A stretch of DNA of 33,064 nt from positions 1 through 33,064 of the forward strand of contig JAFGKM010000023.1 of assembly GCA_016928555.1 (NCBI GenBank). Reading direction: 5' to 3'. The DNA is from Candidatus Omnitrophota bacterium (lineage in GTDB: Bacteria; Ratteibacteria; UBA8468; B48-G9; JAFGKM01). Positions 1-6,891 of this stretch are shown in pieces. Under the pieces are notes generated by a model. The model saw only the letters and a list, made by a program, of their open reading frames with translations. It was not told the origin of the DNA and ran no database searches. Within the stretch, counting starts at the first letter, position 1. The number at the start of each line of letters is the position of its first letter. Both the position numbers and the translations under genes were made by a program.

Positions 1-2571
1 ATTGAACAGAGAAAAGCCGCTTCAAACCCCCGTTCAACCGTGGCCACCACGACCGAGATATACGATTATCTCCGGCTTCTTTACGCAAGGACAGGCATAC
101 CGCACTGCCCTGAATGCGGCAGAGTCATATCAAGACAGTCAGCCACGGAAATCACTGATAATATAGCGGGTAATGCCCCCCTCACCCCAACCCTCTCCCC
201 TAATGGGAAAGGGGGAAAAACAAAAGGGGAGAAGGGGGAGATTAAGATTCTTGCGCCCATAGTCAGAGGACGGAAAGGCGAGTATAAAAGCATTTTTGAA
301 CAGGTTCGGAAAAGCGGGTTTCTTATGATGCGGGTGGACGGAAAATTCTATGACGCCGAAGAAGATATAAAACTCGCCCGTTACAAAATGCACAGCATAG
401 AAGTGCTTGTGGACCAGTTTATCCCTGCGGAGGAAGACAGGAGCAGGATTGCCGAAAGCGTGGAGACGGCGCTGAAGGTGGGAAAAGGCCTGATGATAAC
501 ACTGCAGAACGGGAAAGAAACCCTTCACAGCGAAAACTATTCCTGCCCCCACTGCAATGTCGGGTTTGAAGAGCTTTCCCCGCGCATGTTCTCCTTCAAC
601 AGCCCTTACGGGGCCTGCCCGGAATGCAAGGGTTTGGGATTCCTTATGAAGGTCGACCCCGAGCTTGTCATCCCGGATAAGACAAAATCCTTCAGGGAGG
701 GGGCAATTAAGCCGTGGCAGGACGCCGGCGGAAAAGGGCTGTTCCTGTACTACCGAAGCCTGCTGAGAGGGGTGCTGAGGGGAATAAAAAGGAATATTGA
801 CGACCGCCCGTGCGACATGAGAAAAGAAGAGCTTAATATCATCCTCAACGGTTCCGAGGAGCACGGTTTTGAGGGCGTGATTCCTAATCTTGAACGGCTT
901 TTCCACCAGACGGAAAGCCAGTACAGGAAAGAAGAGATTCTCAAGTATATCCGCGAAGTCACGTGCCCGTTGTGCAAGGGCGGGCGGTTGAAAAAAGAGT
1001 CTATGGCGGTAAGGGTTGCCGGAAAATCCATAATGGAAGTTACGGCAATGTCCATAAAGGAGGCGAAGAAGTTCTTTGACGGCATCAACCTGAAGGAAAG
1101 GGATAAAATCATAGCAAAACAGATACTCAAAGAGATTTTGAGCCGGTTGAGCTTTATGGAGGAGGTCGGGCTTGACTATCTCACTTTAGACAGGATGACG
1201 CATACGCTTTCCGGCGGGGAAGCCGAAAGGATTAAGCTTGCGACGCAGATAGGCTCGGGTTTAGTCGGGGTAATCTACATACTGGATGAACCTACCATAG
1301 GGCTCCACCAGAAAGACAACCTGAAACTCATAAACACACTGAAGCAGTTAAGGGATATCGGCAACACCGTCGTGGTGGTGGAACACGACGAAGAGACGAT
1401 CAGAAGCGCTGATTATGTTTTTGACCTCGGGCCGGGAGCGGGCAAGCACGGGGGAAAAGTTGTATCCGAGGGAACCCCGGAAAAGATACAGGAAGACGCA
1501 AATTCCCTCACCGGCATGTACCTGTCGCGCAAACTTGAAATACCCGTGCCTAAAAAGAGAAGGAAGGGAAACGGAAAATACCTGCAGATTTTGGGCGCAA
1601 AACACAACAATCTGAAAAATATAAGCGTGCAAATACCCCTGGGAATGTTTGTCTGCATAACAGGGGTTTCCGGCTCGGGCAAGAGCAGTCTTGTTGAGGA
1701 TATCCTCTACAAAGGGCTTAAAAAAATACTGTACAAGTCAAAGGAAGAACCGGGAAACCATGACGCCATCATCGGAGTGGAGGAGATAAACAAGGCGGTT
1801 GTCATAGACCAGTCTCCCATAGGGAGAACCCCCCGTTCAAACCCGGCAACCTATACAAATGCGTTTACGCATATAAGGCAGTTGTTCGCCAATACGGAGG
1901 AGGCGAGGATACGGGGTTATAAACAGGGAAGGTTCAGCTTCAACGTCAAGGGAGGCAGGTGCGAGGCGTGCATGGGAGAAGGCATAACAAAAATAGAGAT
2001 GCATTTCCTGCCCGACGTCTTCGTCCCGTGCGAGGCATGCAAGGGGAAAAGGTACAACAGGGAAACACTGGAGATTTTATACAAGGGAAAAAACATCGCC
2101 GACATTCTTGAGATGAAGATAGAAGACGCCCTTGATTTCTTCGGCAAAGTCCCGTCCATAAGGGAAAAACTCCGGACGCTGAATGATGTTGGACTAGGAT
2201 ATATAGAACTGGGGCAGTCAGCAACCACCCTGTCGGGAGGCGAAGCGCAAAGAGTCAAGTTATCCTCGGAACTGTCGCGGAAGGGAAATGAAAAAACGCT
2301 TTACATGCTTGATGAACCCACGGTAGGGCTGCACACCGCTGACATTGAAAAACTTCTGAAGGTATTAAACAACCTCGTTGAAAAAGGCTCCACTGTCCTT
2401 CTCATAGAGCATAACCTTGACATTATCAAATGCGCCGATTACATCATTGACCTGGGCCCCGAAGGCGGAGACAAGGGCGGATATATCGTGGCGGAAGGCA
2501 CTCCTGAAAAAGTTTCCCGCAGAAAAAAATCCTATACGGGACAGTTCCTCATTTTCCACCTTAATGTATGA
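1..2571 (+). CDS. uvrA: UvrA, excinuclease ABC subunit A (5' end missing)
   Basis: This is the ATPase and damage-sensing subunit of the UvrABC nucleotide excision repair complex, acting on DNA in the cytoplasm. The frame is open from base 1, so the gene begins outside the window. About 95-100 N-terminal residues, including the first Walker A, are missing; the GTG at 40 is internal. Visible in order are a CPEC zinc-binding pair near 106, CPHC/CPEC near 544-627, CPLC near 964, the first ABC signature LSGGEAERIKL (~1207) with Walker B ILDEPTIGLH, the second Walker A GVSGSGKSS (~1666), the second zinc module CEAC/CEAC (~1960-2040), and the second signature LSGGEAQRVKL (~2230) with LDEPTVGLH. An odd low-complexity insert (PLTPTLSPNGKGG...) at about 175-240 comes from a dispersed repeat and keeps the frame. 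The family call is secure. Confidence 0.98.
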   Translation: MEQRKAASNPRSTVATTTEIYDYLRLLYARTGIPHCPECGRVISRQSATEITDNIAGNAPLTPTLSPNGKGGKTKGEKGEIKILAPIVRGRKGEYKSIFEQVRKSGFLMMRVDGKFYDAEEDIKLARYKMHSIEVLVDQFIPAEEDRSRIAESVETALKVGKGLMITLQNGKETLHSENYSCPHCNVGFEELSPRMFSFNSPYGACPECKGLGFLMKVDPELVIPDKTKSFREGAIKPWQDAGGKGLFLYYRSLLRGVLRGIKRNIDDRPCDMRKEELNIILNGSEEHGFEGVIPNLERLFHQTESQYRKEEILKYIREVTCPLCKGGRLKKESMAVRVAGKSIMEVTAMSIKEAKKFFDGINLKERDKIIAKQILKEILSRLSFMEEVGLDYLTLDRMTHTLSGGEAERIKLATQIGSGLVGVIYILDEPTIGLHQKDNLKLINTLKQLRDIGNTVVVVEHDEETIRSADYVFDLGPGAGKHGGKVVSEGTPEKIQEDANSLTGMYLSRKLEIPVPKKRRKGNGKYLQILGAKHNNLKNISVQIPLGMFVCITGVSGSGKSSLVEDILYKGLKKILYKSKEEPGNHDAIIGVEEINKAVVIDQSPIGRTPRSNPATYTNAFTHIRQLFANTEEARIRGYKQGRFSFNVKGGRCEACMGEGITKIEMHFLPDVFVPCEACKGKRYNRETLEILYKGKNIADILEMKIEDALDFFGKVPSIREKLRTLNDVGLGYIELGQSATTLSGGEAQRVKLSSELSRKGNEKTLYMLDEPTVGLHTADIEKLLKVLNNLVEKGSTVLLIEHNLDIIKCADYIIDLGPEGGDKGGYIVAEGTPEKVSRRKKSYTGQFLIFHLNV
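175..240. repeat. Dispersed palindromic repeat inserted in frame in uvrA
   Basis: A C-rich then G-rich segment (CCCTCACCCC, AACCCTCTCCCC, then GGGAAAGGGGG and GGGGAGAAGGGGG) sits between codons for the conserved UvrA segments ending ITDNIAG and beginning IKILAPIVRGRKGEY. It adds roughly 20 residues that ordinary UvrA proteins lack here. The same type of sequence occurs inside aroD at about 5893-5934 in the other orientation. This resembles Rickettsia palindromic elements in behaviour; relatedness to them is not claimed. Confidence 0.75.
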
Positions 2572-2584
2572 TATTCAAAAAGGC

Positions 2585-2630
2585 TGTCATTGCGAGGAGC
2601 GCGGTGTGCGACGCGGCAATCTGACGCTTT
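2585..2630. repeat. Short dispersed repeat (TGTCATTGCGAGG type)
   Basis: The 81-base gap between the convergent uvrA and thiL genes holds TGTCATTGCGAGGAGCGCGG followed by GACGCGGCAATCTGACG. Its ends, CATTGCGAG and GCGGCAATCT, recur at 14266-14304 (GTCGTTGCGAGCGC ... GCGCGGCAATCTC), so this is a two-copy intergenic family in the window. No gene is seen in the gap. Confidence 0.65.
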
Positions 2631-2652
2631 ACGGCGGGGAATCACTTTGATA

Positions 2653-3564
2653 TCAGAAGTGGGAATAGCCGGAAGGCCTTATACTGACAATCTTTCCCGT
2701 ATTATAAACACCCGTGTATTTCTTTTCCTTTGTTATTTCTCCGATACAGGTCACGTGCAGGGAGCCTGCTCTCTCAGGAACTTTATTTTTATACGCGGCC
2801 GGAACGGTAAAAAGCAGTTCGTAATCTTCCCCGTCGTTTAATGCGTGATGAATCGCATCCTTCACGGTTCTGCTCATCCTGACCGCATCGGCGGAAACGG
2901 GAATCCTGTCAAGGAAAATCTTGAACCCTGCGCCGCTTGCATTAACAAGCCTTGTAAGGTCTGAAGAAAGGCCGTCCGAAATATCCATCATTGCGTTTAC
3001 GCGCACTTTTCTTATGATTTTCCTGCTTTCCTTTATCCTGGGCATGATATTGAGATGTTTTCCTGCCAGCGTGCCGCCGAGCTTACCCGTAACAAATACC
3101 GCGTCTCCGGGTTTTGCACCGCTTCTCAGCTTAAGGTGTTTTTTCTCCACCCTGCCGGCAAGGGAAACGTCAATAAACAAAACCGGCGACCTGCTCAAAT
3201 TTCCTCCGACAATATCAAAATTATAGGCGTCCGCCATGCTTTGCATACCGTCAACAAGCTGTTTTATCGCCTTTACCGGAAGTCCGGCAGGCAGACCCGC
3301 GGAGACCAGAGCATAGAGGGGTAGGCCGCCCATTGAAGCTATGTCGCTAAGATTTACCGCCATGGCTTTTCTGCCTATCTGAAAAAAGGAGGCGGAAGGC
3401 CTTTTGAAGTGGATGTTTTCTACTACGCAGTCGGTTGTCAGCAGAAGATAATGTTTTTTGTCATAACGAAGTACGGCGGTATCATCCCCGGGCCCGATTA
3501 TGACATCCCTGCGGCTGTTCTTCAAACGCTTTTTTATCAATTCAATTACATCATCCTCTCTCAT
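2653..3564 (-). CDS. thiL: Thiamine-monophosphate kinase ThiL
   Basis: ThiL phosphorylates thiamine monophosphate to the active cofactor thiamine diphosphate, the last step of thiamine synthesis. Family hallmarks are GPGDDTAVL near residue 20, the TTDCVVENIHF segment, AVNLSDIASMGG, GGNLSRS, ISDGLSSDL and GEDYELLFTV. These are the aspartate-rich metal/nucleotide sites of the PurM/ThiL fold. The chosen start gives 303 residues, normal for the family. The frame stays open a further 300 bases upstream, but that part only translates three kinds of dispersed repeat (for example an NPPFNKGGYGGI stretch), so it is rejected as coding. No Shine-Dalgarno sequence precedes the ATG. A promoter ending 7 bases before it suggests a leaderless message. 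It converges with uvrA and stands apart from other thiamine genes. Confidence 0.95.
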   Translation of the reverse strand: MREDDVIELIKKRLKNSRRDVIIGPGDDTAVLRYDKKHYLLLTTDCVVENIHFKRPSASFFQIGRKAMAVNLSDIASMGGLPLYALVSAGLPAGLPVKAIKQLVDGMQSMADAYNFDIVGGNLSRSPVLFIDVSLAGRVEKKHLKLRSGAKPGDAVFVTGKLGGTLAGKHLNIMPRIKESRKIIRKVRVNAMMDISDGLSSDLTRLVNASGAGFKIFLDRIPVSADAVRMSRTVKDAIHHALNDGEDYELLFTVPAAYKNKVPERAGSLHVTCIGEITKEKKYTGVYNTGKIVSIRPSGYSHF

Positions 3565-3571
3565 ACCACTA

Positions 3572-3600
3572 ATTTTATCATCAGGCCGTAAATCAACCAA
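3572..3600 (-). promoter_or_regulatory. Predicted thiL promoter, leaderless arrangement
   Basis: On the minus strand a TTGGTT -35 box (3595-3600), a 17-base spacer and a TAAAAT -10 box (3572-3577) lie 7 bases from the thiL ATG (3564). The expected transcription start falls on or next to the start codon, which fits the lack of a ribosome-binding site. Confidence 0.55.
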
Positions 3601-3607
3601 ACCCGAA

Positions 3608-3645
3608 AAAATCCCCCCATACCCCCCTTTGTTAAAGGGGGGATT
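3608..3645. repeat. REP-like C/G-block palindrome, copy 1
   Basis: A CCCCCC-CTTTGTTAAAG-GGGGGG palindrome flanked by AATCCCCCC and GGATT, upstream of thiL. The interval 3565-3895 has no gene and is made almost wholly of repeats: this copy, the 25-bp core repeat at 3685, a second small palindrome at 3728-3753, the TGTGGGAGG hairpin at 3797-3851 and a half copy of the 122-bp element at 3861-3894. Confidence 0.85.
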
Positions 3646-3684
3646 CAGATGGAATTCAAATGTTCTACGGAGAGCAATTGAAGA

Positions 3685-3709
3685 CGCAGGCTGAAGACCT
3701 GCGGCTACC
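3685..3709. repeat. Single copy of the 25-bp CGCAGG...CCTGCG core repeat
   Basis: CGCAGGCTGAAGACCTGCGG followed by CTACC forms a short hairpin with arms CGCAGG/CCTGCG. The same 25-bp core makes tandem arrays at 10999-11134 and 32996-33064, but stands alone here. Confidence 0.8.
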
Positions 3710-3727
3710 GTCAGGAGTAGAAAAACT

Positions 3728-3753
3728 GGTAGTCGCAACTCTTTAGGTTGCGC
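3728..3753. repeat. Small palindrome GGTAGTCGCAAC...GTTGCG
   Basis: GGTAGTCGCAACTCTTTAGG followed by TTGCGC pairs GCGCAACCTAAAG-type arms. It has the same GGTAG/CTACC border as the 25-bp core 20 bases away, but in the opposite orientation, so the two may be diverged members of one family. Confidence 0.5.
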
Positions 3754-3796
3754 ATGTGGAAAAACGTAAAAGGAGAGTAAGACGGCAAGCGGCATC

Positions 3797-3851
3797 TGTG
3801 GGAGGCATCTCCTGATGCCGATTATTTCGAGGTCAGGAGACCTCTCCCACA
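3797..3851. repeat. TGTGGGAGG hairpin repeat
   Basis: An imperfect palindrome with outer arms TGTGGGAGG/CCTCTCCCACA and inner arms ATCTCCTGA/TCAGGAGAC around TGCCGATTATTTCGA. It lies between the 25-bp core repeat and the half element next to gdhA. Only one copy was seen in the window. Confidence 0.65.
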
Positions 3852-3860
3852 AGGCTGTTT

Positions 3861-3894
3861 CCAACGAAGCTCTACGGATGAAATCAATCCGTTA
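3861..3894. repeat. Right half of the 122-bp palindromic element
   Basis: CCAACGAAGC...ATGAAATCAATCCGTTA matches the right end of the full copies (AACAAAGCTTTATGTATGAA and ATCAAACCGATA in copy A). It ends one base from the gdhA stop codon. The left half of the element is absent here; a left half is found on the other side of gdhA. Confidence 0.7.
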
Positions 3895-3895
3895 T

Positions 3896-5149
3896 TTACA
3901 CCCAGCCGCGAAGCTTCATAGCCTCAGCCAGCCTGCCGACGGCAACAACGTATGCCGCCTGGCGCATGTTGATGCTGTATTTTTTGGAATGGTGAAGAAC
4001 GGAATGATATGCCTCGGCCATTTTTCTGGCGAGCCGCTTGTCAACTTCTTCCTTGTCCCAGTAATACATGGCAAAATTCTGAGCCATCTCAAAGTAAGAA
4101 ACCGTAACTCCGCCGGCGTTGCAGAGAAAATCCGGAAGCACATGCACGCCTTTGGCAAAAAGTATGTCGTCCGCCTCGGGGCTGGTGGGCCCGTTTGCCA
4201 GCTCAACCAGTATCTTTGCCTTGATATTTTTTGCGTTCTTTGCAGTAATCACGTTTTCAAGAGCGGCAGGCACAAGTATGTCTGCCTTCAACTCAAGCAG
4301 TTCCTCGTTTGAGATTTCTTTCGCCCCCGGGAACCCCTTTACCGAAGATGTTTTTGCTTTGTGTTTCTGCACCTTCTCCGGGTCAAGCCCGTCCTTATCG
4401 TAAATTGCGCTCTTGCTGTCGCTGACCGCAATCACCTTGCATCCGAACAGGCTTTTGGCAAGCGATGCGGCGTTGTATCCTGCATTGCCGTATCCCTGTA
4501 TGGCCACGGTTGAATAACCGAGGTCCAGTCCGAGCTCGTCTGACGCTTCCTGCAGGGCATATAACCCGCCTCTTGCAGTAGCCTCGTCTCTTCCGGGAGA
4601 ACCGCCGAGTATAAGGGGCTTGCCCGTGACTACGCCGAACTGGTTCTTCTGCGCAATCTTGGAATACTCGTCCATCATCCATGCCATTATCTGCGGCGTG
4701 GTATATACATCCGGAGCGGGGATATCCTCCTCCGGACCTATGTATTTCCATATGCCGGCTATATACGCTCGGCTCAACCTCTCAAGTTCGCCGGAAGACA
4801 TTGTCTTTGGATTGCAGATAACGCCTCCCTTTCCGCCGCCGAGAGGAAGGTTAAGGAGAGAACATTTCCACGTCATCCACGCAGCAAGCGCCCTCACCGT
4901 ATCTATAGTTTCATCGGGATGAAACCTTATCCCGCCCTTGGTGGGACCGAGAGCGTTATTATACTGCACCCTGAACCCCTGAAAAATTTTCATGGTGCCA
5001 TCGTCCATCTTGACAGGCAGGGATACGTGTATCTCCCTCATGGGCCTTTTCAGTATGTTGTAAACGTTTTCATTCAACCCAAGTATTTTTGCGCAGGCCT
5101 CAAGCTGTTCGTGGACAACCGTAAACGGATTAAAAACTTCTTTCTTCAT
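3896..5149 (-). CDS. gdhA: Glutamate dehydrogenase (Glu/Leu/Phe/Val dehydrogenase family)
   Basis: This enzyme reversibly converts glutamate to 2-oxoglutarate and ammonia using NAD(P), linking carbon and nitrogen metabolism. It has 417 residues, the normal length. Motifs are the substrate-binding segment KGGIRFHPDE, the lysine-rich LPLGGGKGGV region with the catalytic-type lysine, PAPDVYTTPQIM, and the Rossmann glycines in IQGYGNAG. The start is set by a strong GAGGAGGA ribosome-binding site directly upstream. The longer open frame starting with a CRLALWRT stretch is only the translation of a repeat half-element. The gene stands alone behind its own promoter and a structured leader carrying an intrinsic terminator, so conditional transcription is likely. 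Halves of the 122-bp palindrome lie on both sides. Coenzyme preference cannot be read with confidence. Confidence 0.96.
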   Translation of the reverse strand: MKKEVFNPFTVVHEQLEACAKILGLNENVYNILKRPMREIHVSLPVKMDDGTMKIFQGFRVQYNNALGPTKGGIRFHPDETIDTVRALAAWMTWKCSLLNLPLGGGKGGVICNPKTMSSGELERLSRAYIAGIWKYIGPEEDIPAPDVYTTPQIMAWMMDEYSKIAQKNQFGVVTGKPLILGGSPGRDEATARGGLYALQEASDELGLDLGYSTVAIQGYGNAGYNAASLAKSLFGCKVIAVSDSKSAIYDKDGLDPEKVQKHKAKTSSVKGFPGAKEISNEELLELKADILVPAALENVITAKNAKNIKAKILVELANGPTSPEADDILFAKGVHVLPDFLCNAGGVTVSYFEMAQNFAMYYWDKEEVDKRLARKMAEAYHSVLHHSKKYSINMRQAAYVVAVGRLAEAMKLRGWV

Positions 5150-5172
5150 TTTCCTCCTCTTAGTCAGTATAA

Positions 5173-5206
5173 TGCCAGATTTAGTTCGCCATAAAGCAAG
5201 GCGGCA
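5173..5206. repeat. Left half of the 122-bp palindromic element
   Basis: TGCCAGATTTAGTTCGCC...AAGGCGGCA matches the left end of full copy A (TACCGGTTTGAGTTCGCCAG ... GAGGCGGCA). It lies between the leader terminator and the gdhA ribosome-binding site, and so would be transcribed into the gdhA 5' untranslated region. Confidence 0.7.
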
Positions 5207-5212
5207 CAAAAT

Positions 5213-5248
5213 AAAAAACCCACGCTACCCATAAATAAGTAACGCGGG
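5213..5248 (-). terminator. Intrinsic terminator inside the gdhA leader
   Basis: On the minus strand CCCGCGTTAC pairs over 10 bases (with G-U pairs) with GTAGCGTGGG around a 10-base loop, followed at once by TTTTTT. It lies between the gdhA promoter and start codon, the position of an attenuator. Confidence 0.75.
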
Positions 5249-5326
5249 CTGCTTTGCCTTTCCTCCCGGGACTTCAATGTCCCGGTTAAATTTTATATTC
5301 CGCGGCATCCTTGCCGCCGTTGTGCC
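5213..5326 (-). promoter_or_regulatory. Structured gdhA leader, candidate attenuator or riboswitch
   Basis: From about base 5326 the minus-strand leader begins GGCACAACGGCGGCAAGG, can form a CGGC...GCCG hairpin, then a perfect 7-bp hairpin CCGGGAC-ATTGAA-GTCCCGG (5266-5285), then GAGGAAAGGCAAAGCAGCC, and ends in the terminator. The first bases GGCACAA (5320-5326) are exactly complementary to TTGTGCC (5203-5209) just past the T tract, offering an alternative long-range pairing. I do not recognise a known riboswitch class. The c-di-GMP, glutamine, SAM, TPP, FMN and cobalamin signatures I know do not fit. Confidence 0.55.
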
Positions 5327-5330
5327 GTTA

Positions 5331-5359
5331 GTTATACCACTTTATTTCCCGCCCGTCAA
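5331..5359 (-). promoter_or_regulatory. Predicted gdhA promoter
   Basis: TTGACG (-35, 5354-5359), 17-base spacer, TATAAC (-10, 5331-5336) on the minus strand. Transcription should begin near 5324, at the first bases of the structured leader, leaving an untranslated region of about 175 bases. Confidence 0.75.
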
Positions 5360-5369
5360 GCTTTGTAAA

Positions 5370-6131
5370 TCATAAACCCATGCATTTTAAAGACCGCAAG
5401 TCTTCATGTGAAATCTGGCCGGGGGCCGTCTTCTTCTCAATGGAAATATACGTGAATAGAGAACCGAAATAGAGAGGCGCCAGCCGTCCGCATGCAGGAA
5501 CGCCCATGGGTATTACTACAAGCGGAAATTTATCCGCATGGCGGCGTGTAAGGGAAATCAGCGCAAACAAATCGTTTTCAGACCTTGCGCGTGTCGCCAC
5601 CTTTATTATATCCGGACGCAGTTTTCTGCCTTCACCGAATACTTTTTTGAGAGTCTGCAAGGACGGGGTTTTTGAAAAATTATGGTATGAAAGAATAACT
5701 TTTTTCTTTCTTTTCTTTGCACGCTTTATTACTTCCCCCGCTATCGCGCTTCTTATTTCAACGTCCACATAATCCACGCAGTCAATAATTTTTTTGTATA
5801 TCTCAAGGCGTTTCTTTTCTGGGAGATGCAAACCGCCTTCCTGCCGCTCCCTGTCGCTCCTTACAGTCCCTATTATCCGATAATTCTTTTTTTCACCCTC
5901 ACCCTTAACCTCTCCCCTCAAGGGAGAGGAGATAAAAGAAGATGAAAGCCATTTTAGGAGGCGCTCCTCGGGAAACCTCCTCAAAAACTCGTCCACCCTG
6001 AATTCCAGCCAGCCGGCGTCTTTAGCCGCGCGGCATACAAGGTTCTTGTCTTCCCCTCCGACAACCACCGCGGCAAAGTTATCCCTCGTCAGGGAAAAAC
6101 CGTTTTTAGATAACTGTTTCATAGCGTCCAT
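5370..6131 (-). CDS. aroD: 3-dehydroquinate dehydratase, type I (AroD)
   Basis: Type I enzymes dehydrate 3-dehydroquinate to 3-dehydroshikimate in the shikimate pathway through a lysine Schiff base. Recognisable active-site segments are EFRVD, VDVEI, SYHNF (the catalytic histidine), DIIKVA (the Schiff-base lysine), the MGVPACGRLAP arginine and TAPGQIS near the C terminus. Length is 253 residues. About 15 extra residues (SSPLRGEVKGEGEKK) between the first part of the barrel and the NYRIIGTVRS strand are encoded by a dispersed palindromic repeat, apparently in a surface loop, with frame kept. The start is uncertain because two in-frame ATGs four codons apart both have weak ribosome-binding sites. 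It lies downstream of the PHP gene across two tandem repeat copies. No other shikimate genes are seen. Confidence 0.92.
   Translation of the reverse strand: MDAMKQLSKNGFSLTRDNFAAVVVGGEDKNLVCRAAKDAGWLEFRVDEFLRRFPEERLLKWLSSSFISSPLRGEVKGEGEKKNYRIIGTVRSDRERQEGGLHLPEKKRLEIYKKIIDCVDYVDVEIRSAIAGEVIKRAKKRKKKVILSYHNFSKTPSLQTLKKVFGEGRKLRPDIIKVATRARSENDLFALISLTRRHADKFPLVVIPMGVPACGRLAPLYFGSLFTYISIEKKTAPGQISHEDLRSLKCMGL
5893..5934. repeat. Palindromic repeat inserted in frame in aroD
   Basis: TCACCCTCACCCTTAACC then CTCTCCCCTCAAGGGAGAG, a hairpin with loop TCAA-like centre, belongs to the same family as the segment inside uvrA at 175-240. In aroD it is read in the opposite sense (GEVKGEGE), so the element lacks stops in at least one frame on both strands. 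Confidence 0.72.
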
Positions 6132-6150
6132 TTCAATTTATCCAAATCCC

Positions 6151-6232
6151 CTTTAAATCCACCCTAACCCTCCTTTGTTAAAGGAGGGAACCTTTAAATC
6201 CACCCTAACCCTCCTTTGTTAAAGGAGGGAAC
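6151..6232. repeat. REP-like palindrome, two perfect tandem 41-bp copies
   Basis: Units 6151-6191 and 6192-6232 are identical and contain CCCTCCTTTGTTAAAGGAGGG. The array ends 2 bases from the stop codon of the PHP gene and lies about 20 bases ahead of the aroD start. Confidence 0.9.
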
Positions 6233-6234
6233 TA

Positions 6235-6891
6235 TTATTTCACGAGAAGTTTTTCGGCAAGAGCGGCGCTGTTATCCCTGACTTTTTGCACATCCTCCGG
6301 CTTTACCCCCGCGGAAATAATGAGCTCCGCGGCAAATTTTTCATCAACAAGATTCTCCGGAGAATGCGTATCCGTATTGAGAACCAGAGGAAAACCGTAT
6401 TCATACCACAGCCTTGCAATGTGCCCGTTTGAAAAACTGTGCCCTGCCCTGCCTGAAATTTCAATGCTTATCTTCCGTTCCGCGGCTGTCTTTGCATCCT
6501 GCTTATCCAACATCCCTGGATGGGCAAGTATGTCTATATCCGATTCCAGCGCCTTCCTGTTTGTCCCCTTCTCAACAGGCTCCACTATGGTTTCTCCGTG
6601 TACGACAACAATTTTAGCCCCTGCCTGTCTTGCCATGCGGGCAAGGTCTGGAATTTCCCGTGGATTAACGTGGGTTATCTCAACGCCGGGAATCATTTTT
6701 ATTCTCATGGTTTCATTTATATGGCTCGCTGCCCTGCAGAGCGATTTTATTACATTTTCATAATTTGAAAAATCCGCATGGTCCGTCATGCCTATCACTC
6801 CGTAGCCCTTCTCTTCCGCCCTCCTTGCAAGCTCCGAAGGCAGTAAATCCCCGTCGCTCAAAAGAGTATGCGTGTGAAGGTCAATTATCAT
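6235..6891 (-). CDS. PHP-domain phosphoesterase (histidinol-phosphatase-like)
   Basis: The 218-residue protein opens with the PHP metal-binding signature DLHTHTLLSDGDLLPSEL and continues with IGMTDHAD, PGVEITH, VVHGE, DILAHPGML and LNTDTHS. These supply the histidine and aspartate ligands of a trinuclear metal site. Stand-alone PHP proteins hydrolyse small phosphoesters such as histidinol phosphate or act on nucleotides; the substrate cannot be told from sequence. The start overlaps the end of the Asp23 gene by 11 bases, so the two are translationally coupled and downstream of accBC. No histidine genes are nearby, which weakens a role in histidine synthesis. Confidence 0.85.
   Translation of the reverse strand: MIIDLHTHTLLSDGDLLPSELARRAEEKGYGVIGMTDHADFSNYENVIKSLCRAASHINETMRIKMIPGVEITHVNPREIPDLARMARQAGAKIVVVHGETIVEPVEKGTNRKALESDIDILAHPGMLDKQDAKTAAERKISIEISGRAGHSFSNGHIARLWYEYGFPLVLNTDTHSPENLVDEKFAAELIISAGVKPEDVQKVRDNSAALAEKLLVK

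Noticed and set aside
139-906. Long minus-strand open frame opposite uvrA (255 codons)
   Set aside because: No recognisable motifs, and it lies fully opposite a conserved gene, so it is a shadow frame.
3565-3864. N-terminal extension of ThiL in the open frame
   Set aside because: It translates three different dispersed repeats and has no ThiL homology; the conserved start MREDDVIEL is at 3564.
5150-5209. Upstream start for glutamate dehydrogenase
   Set aside because: The extra residues are the translation of a palindrome half (CRLALWRT), and a strong ribosome-binding site lies before the ATG at 5149.
5213-5326. Leader as a c-di-GMP-I (GEMM) riboswitch because of AAAGGCAAAGC
   Set aside because: The second conserved block (GGGACGCAAAGCC) and the tetraloop-receptor hairpin are missing.
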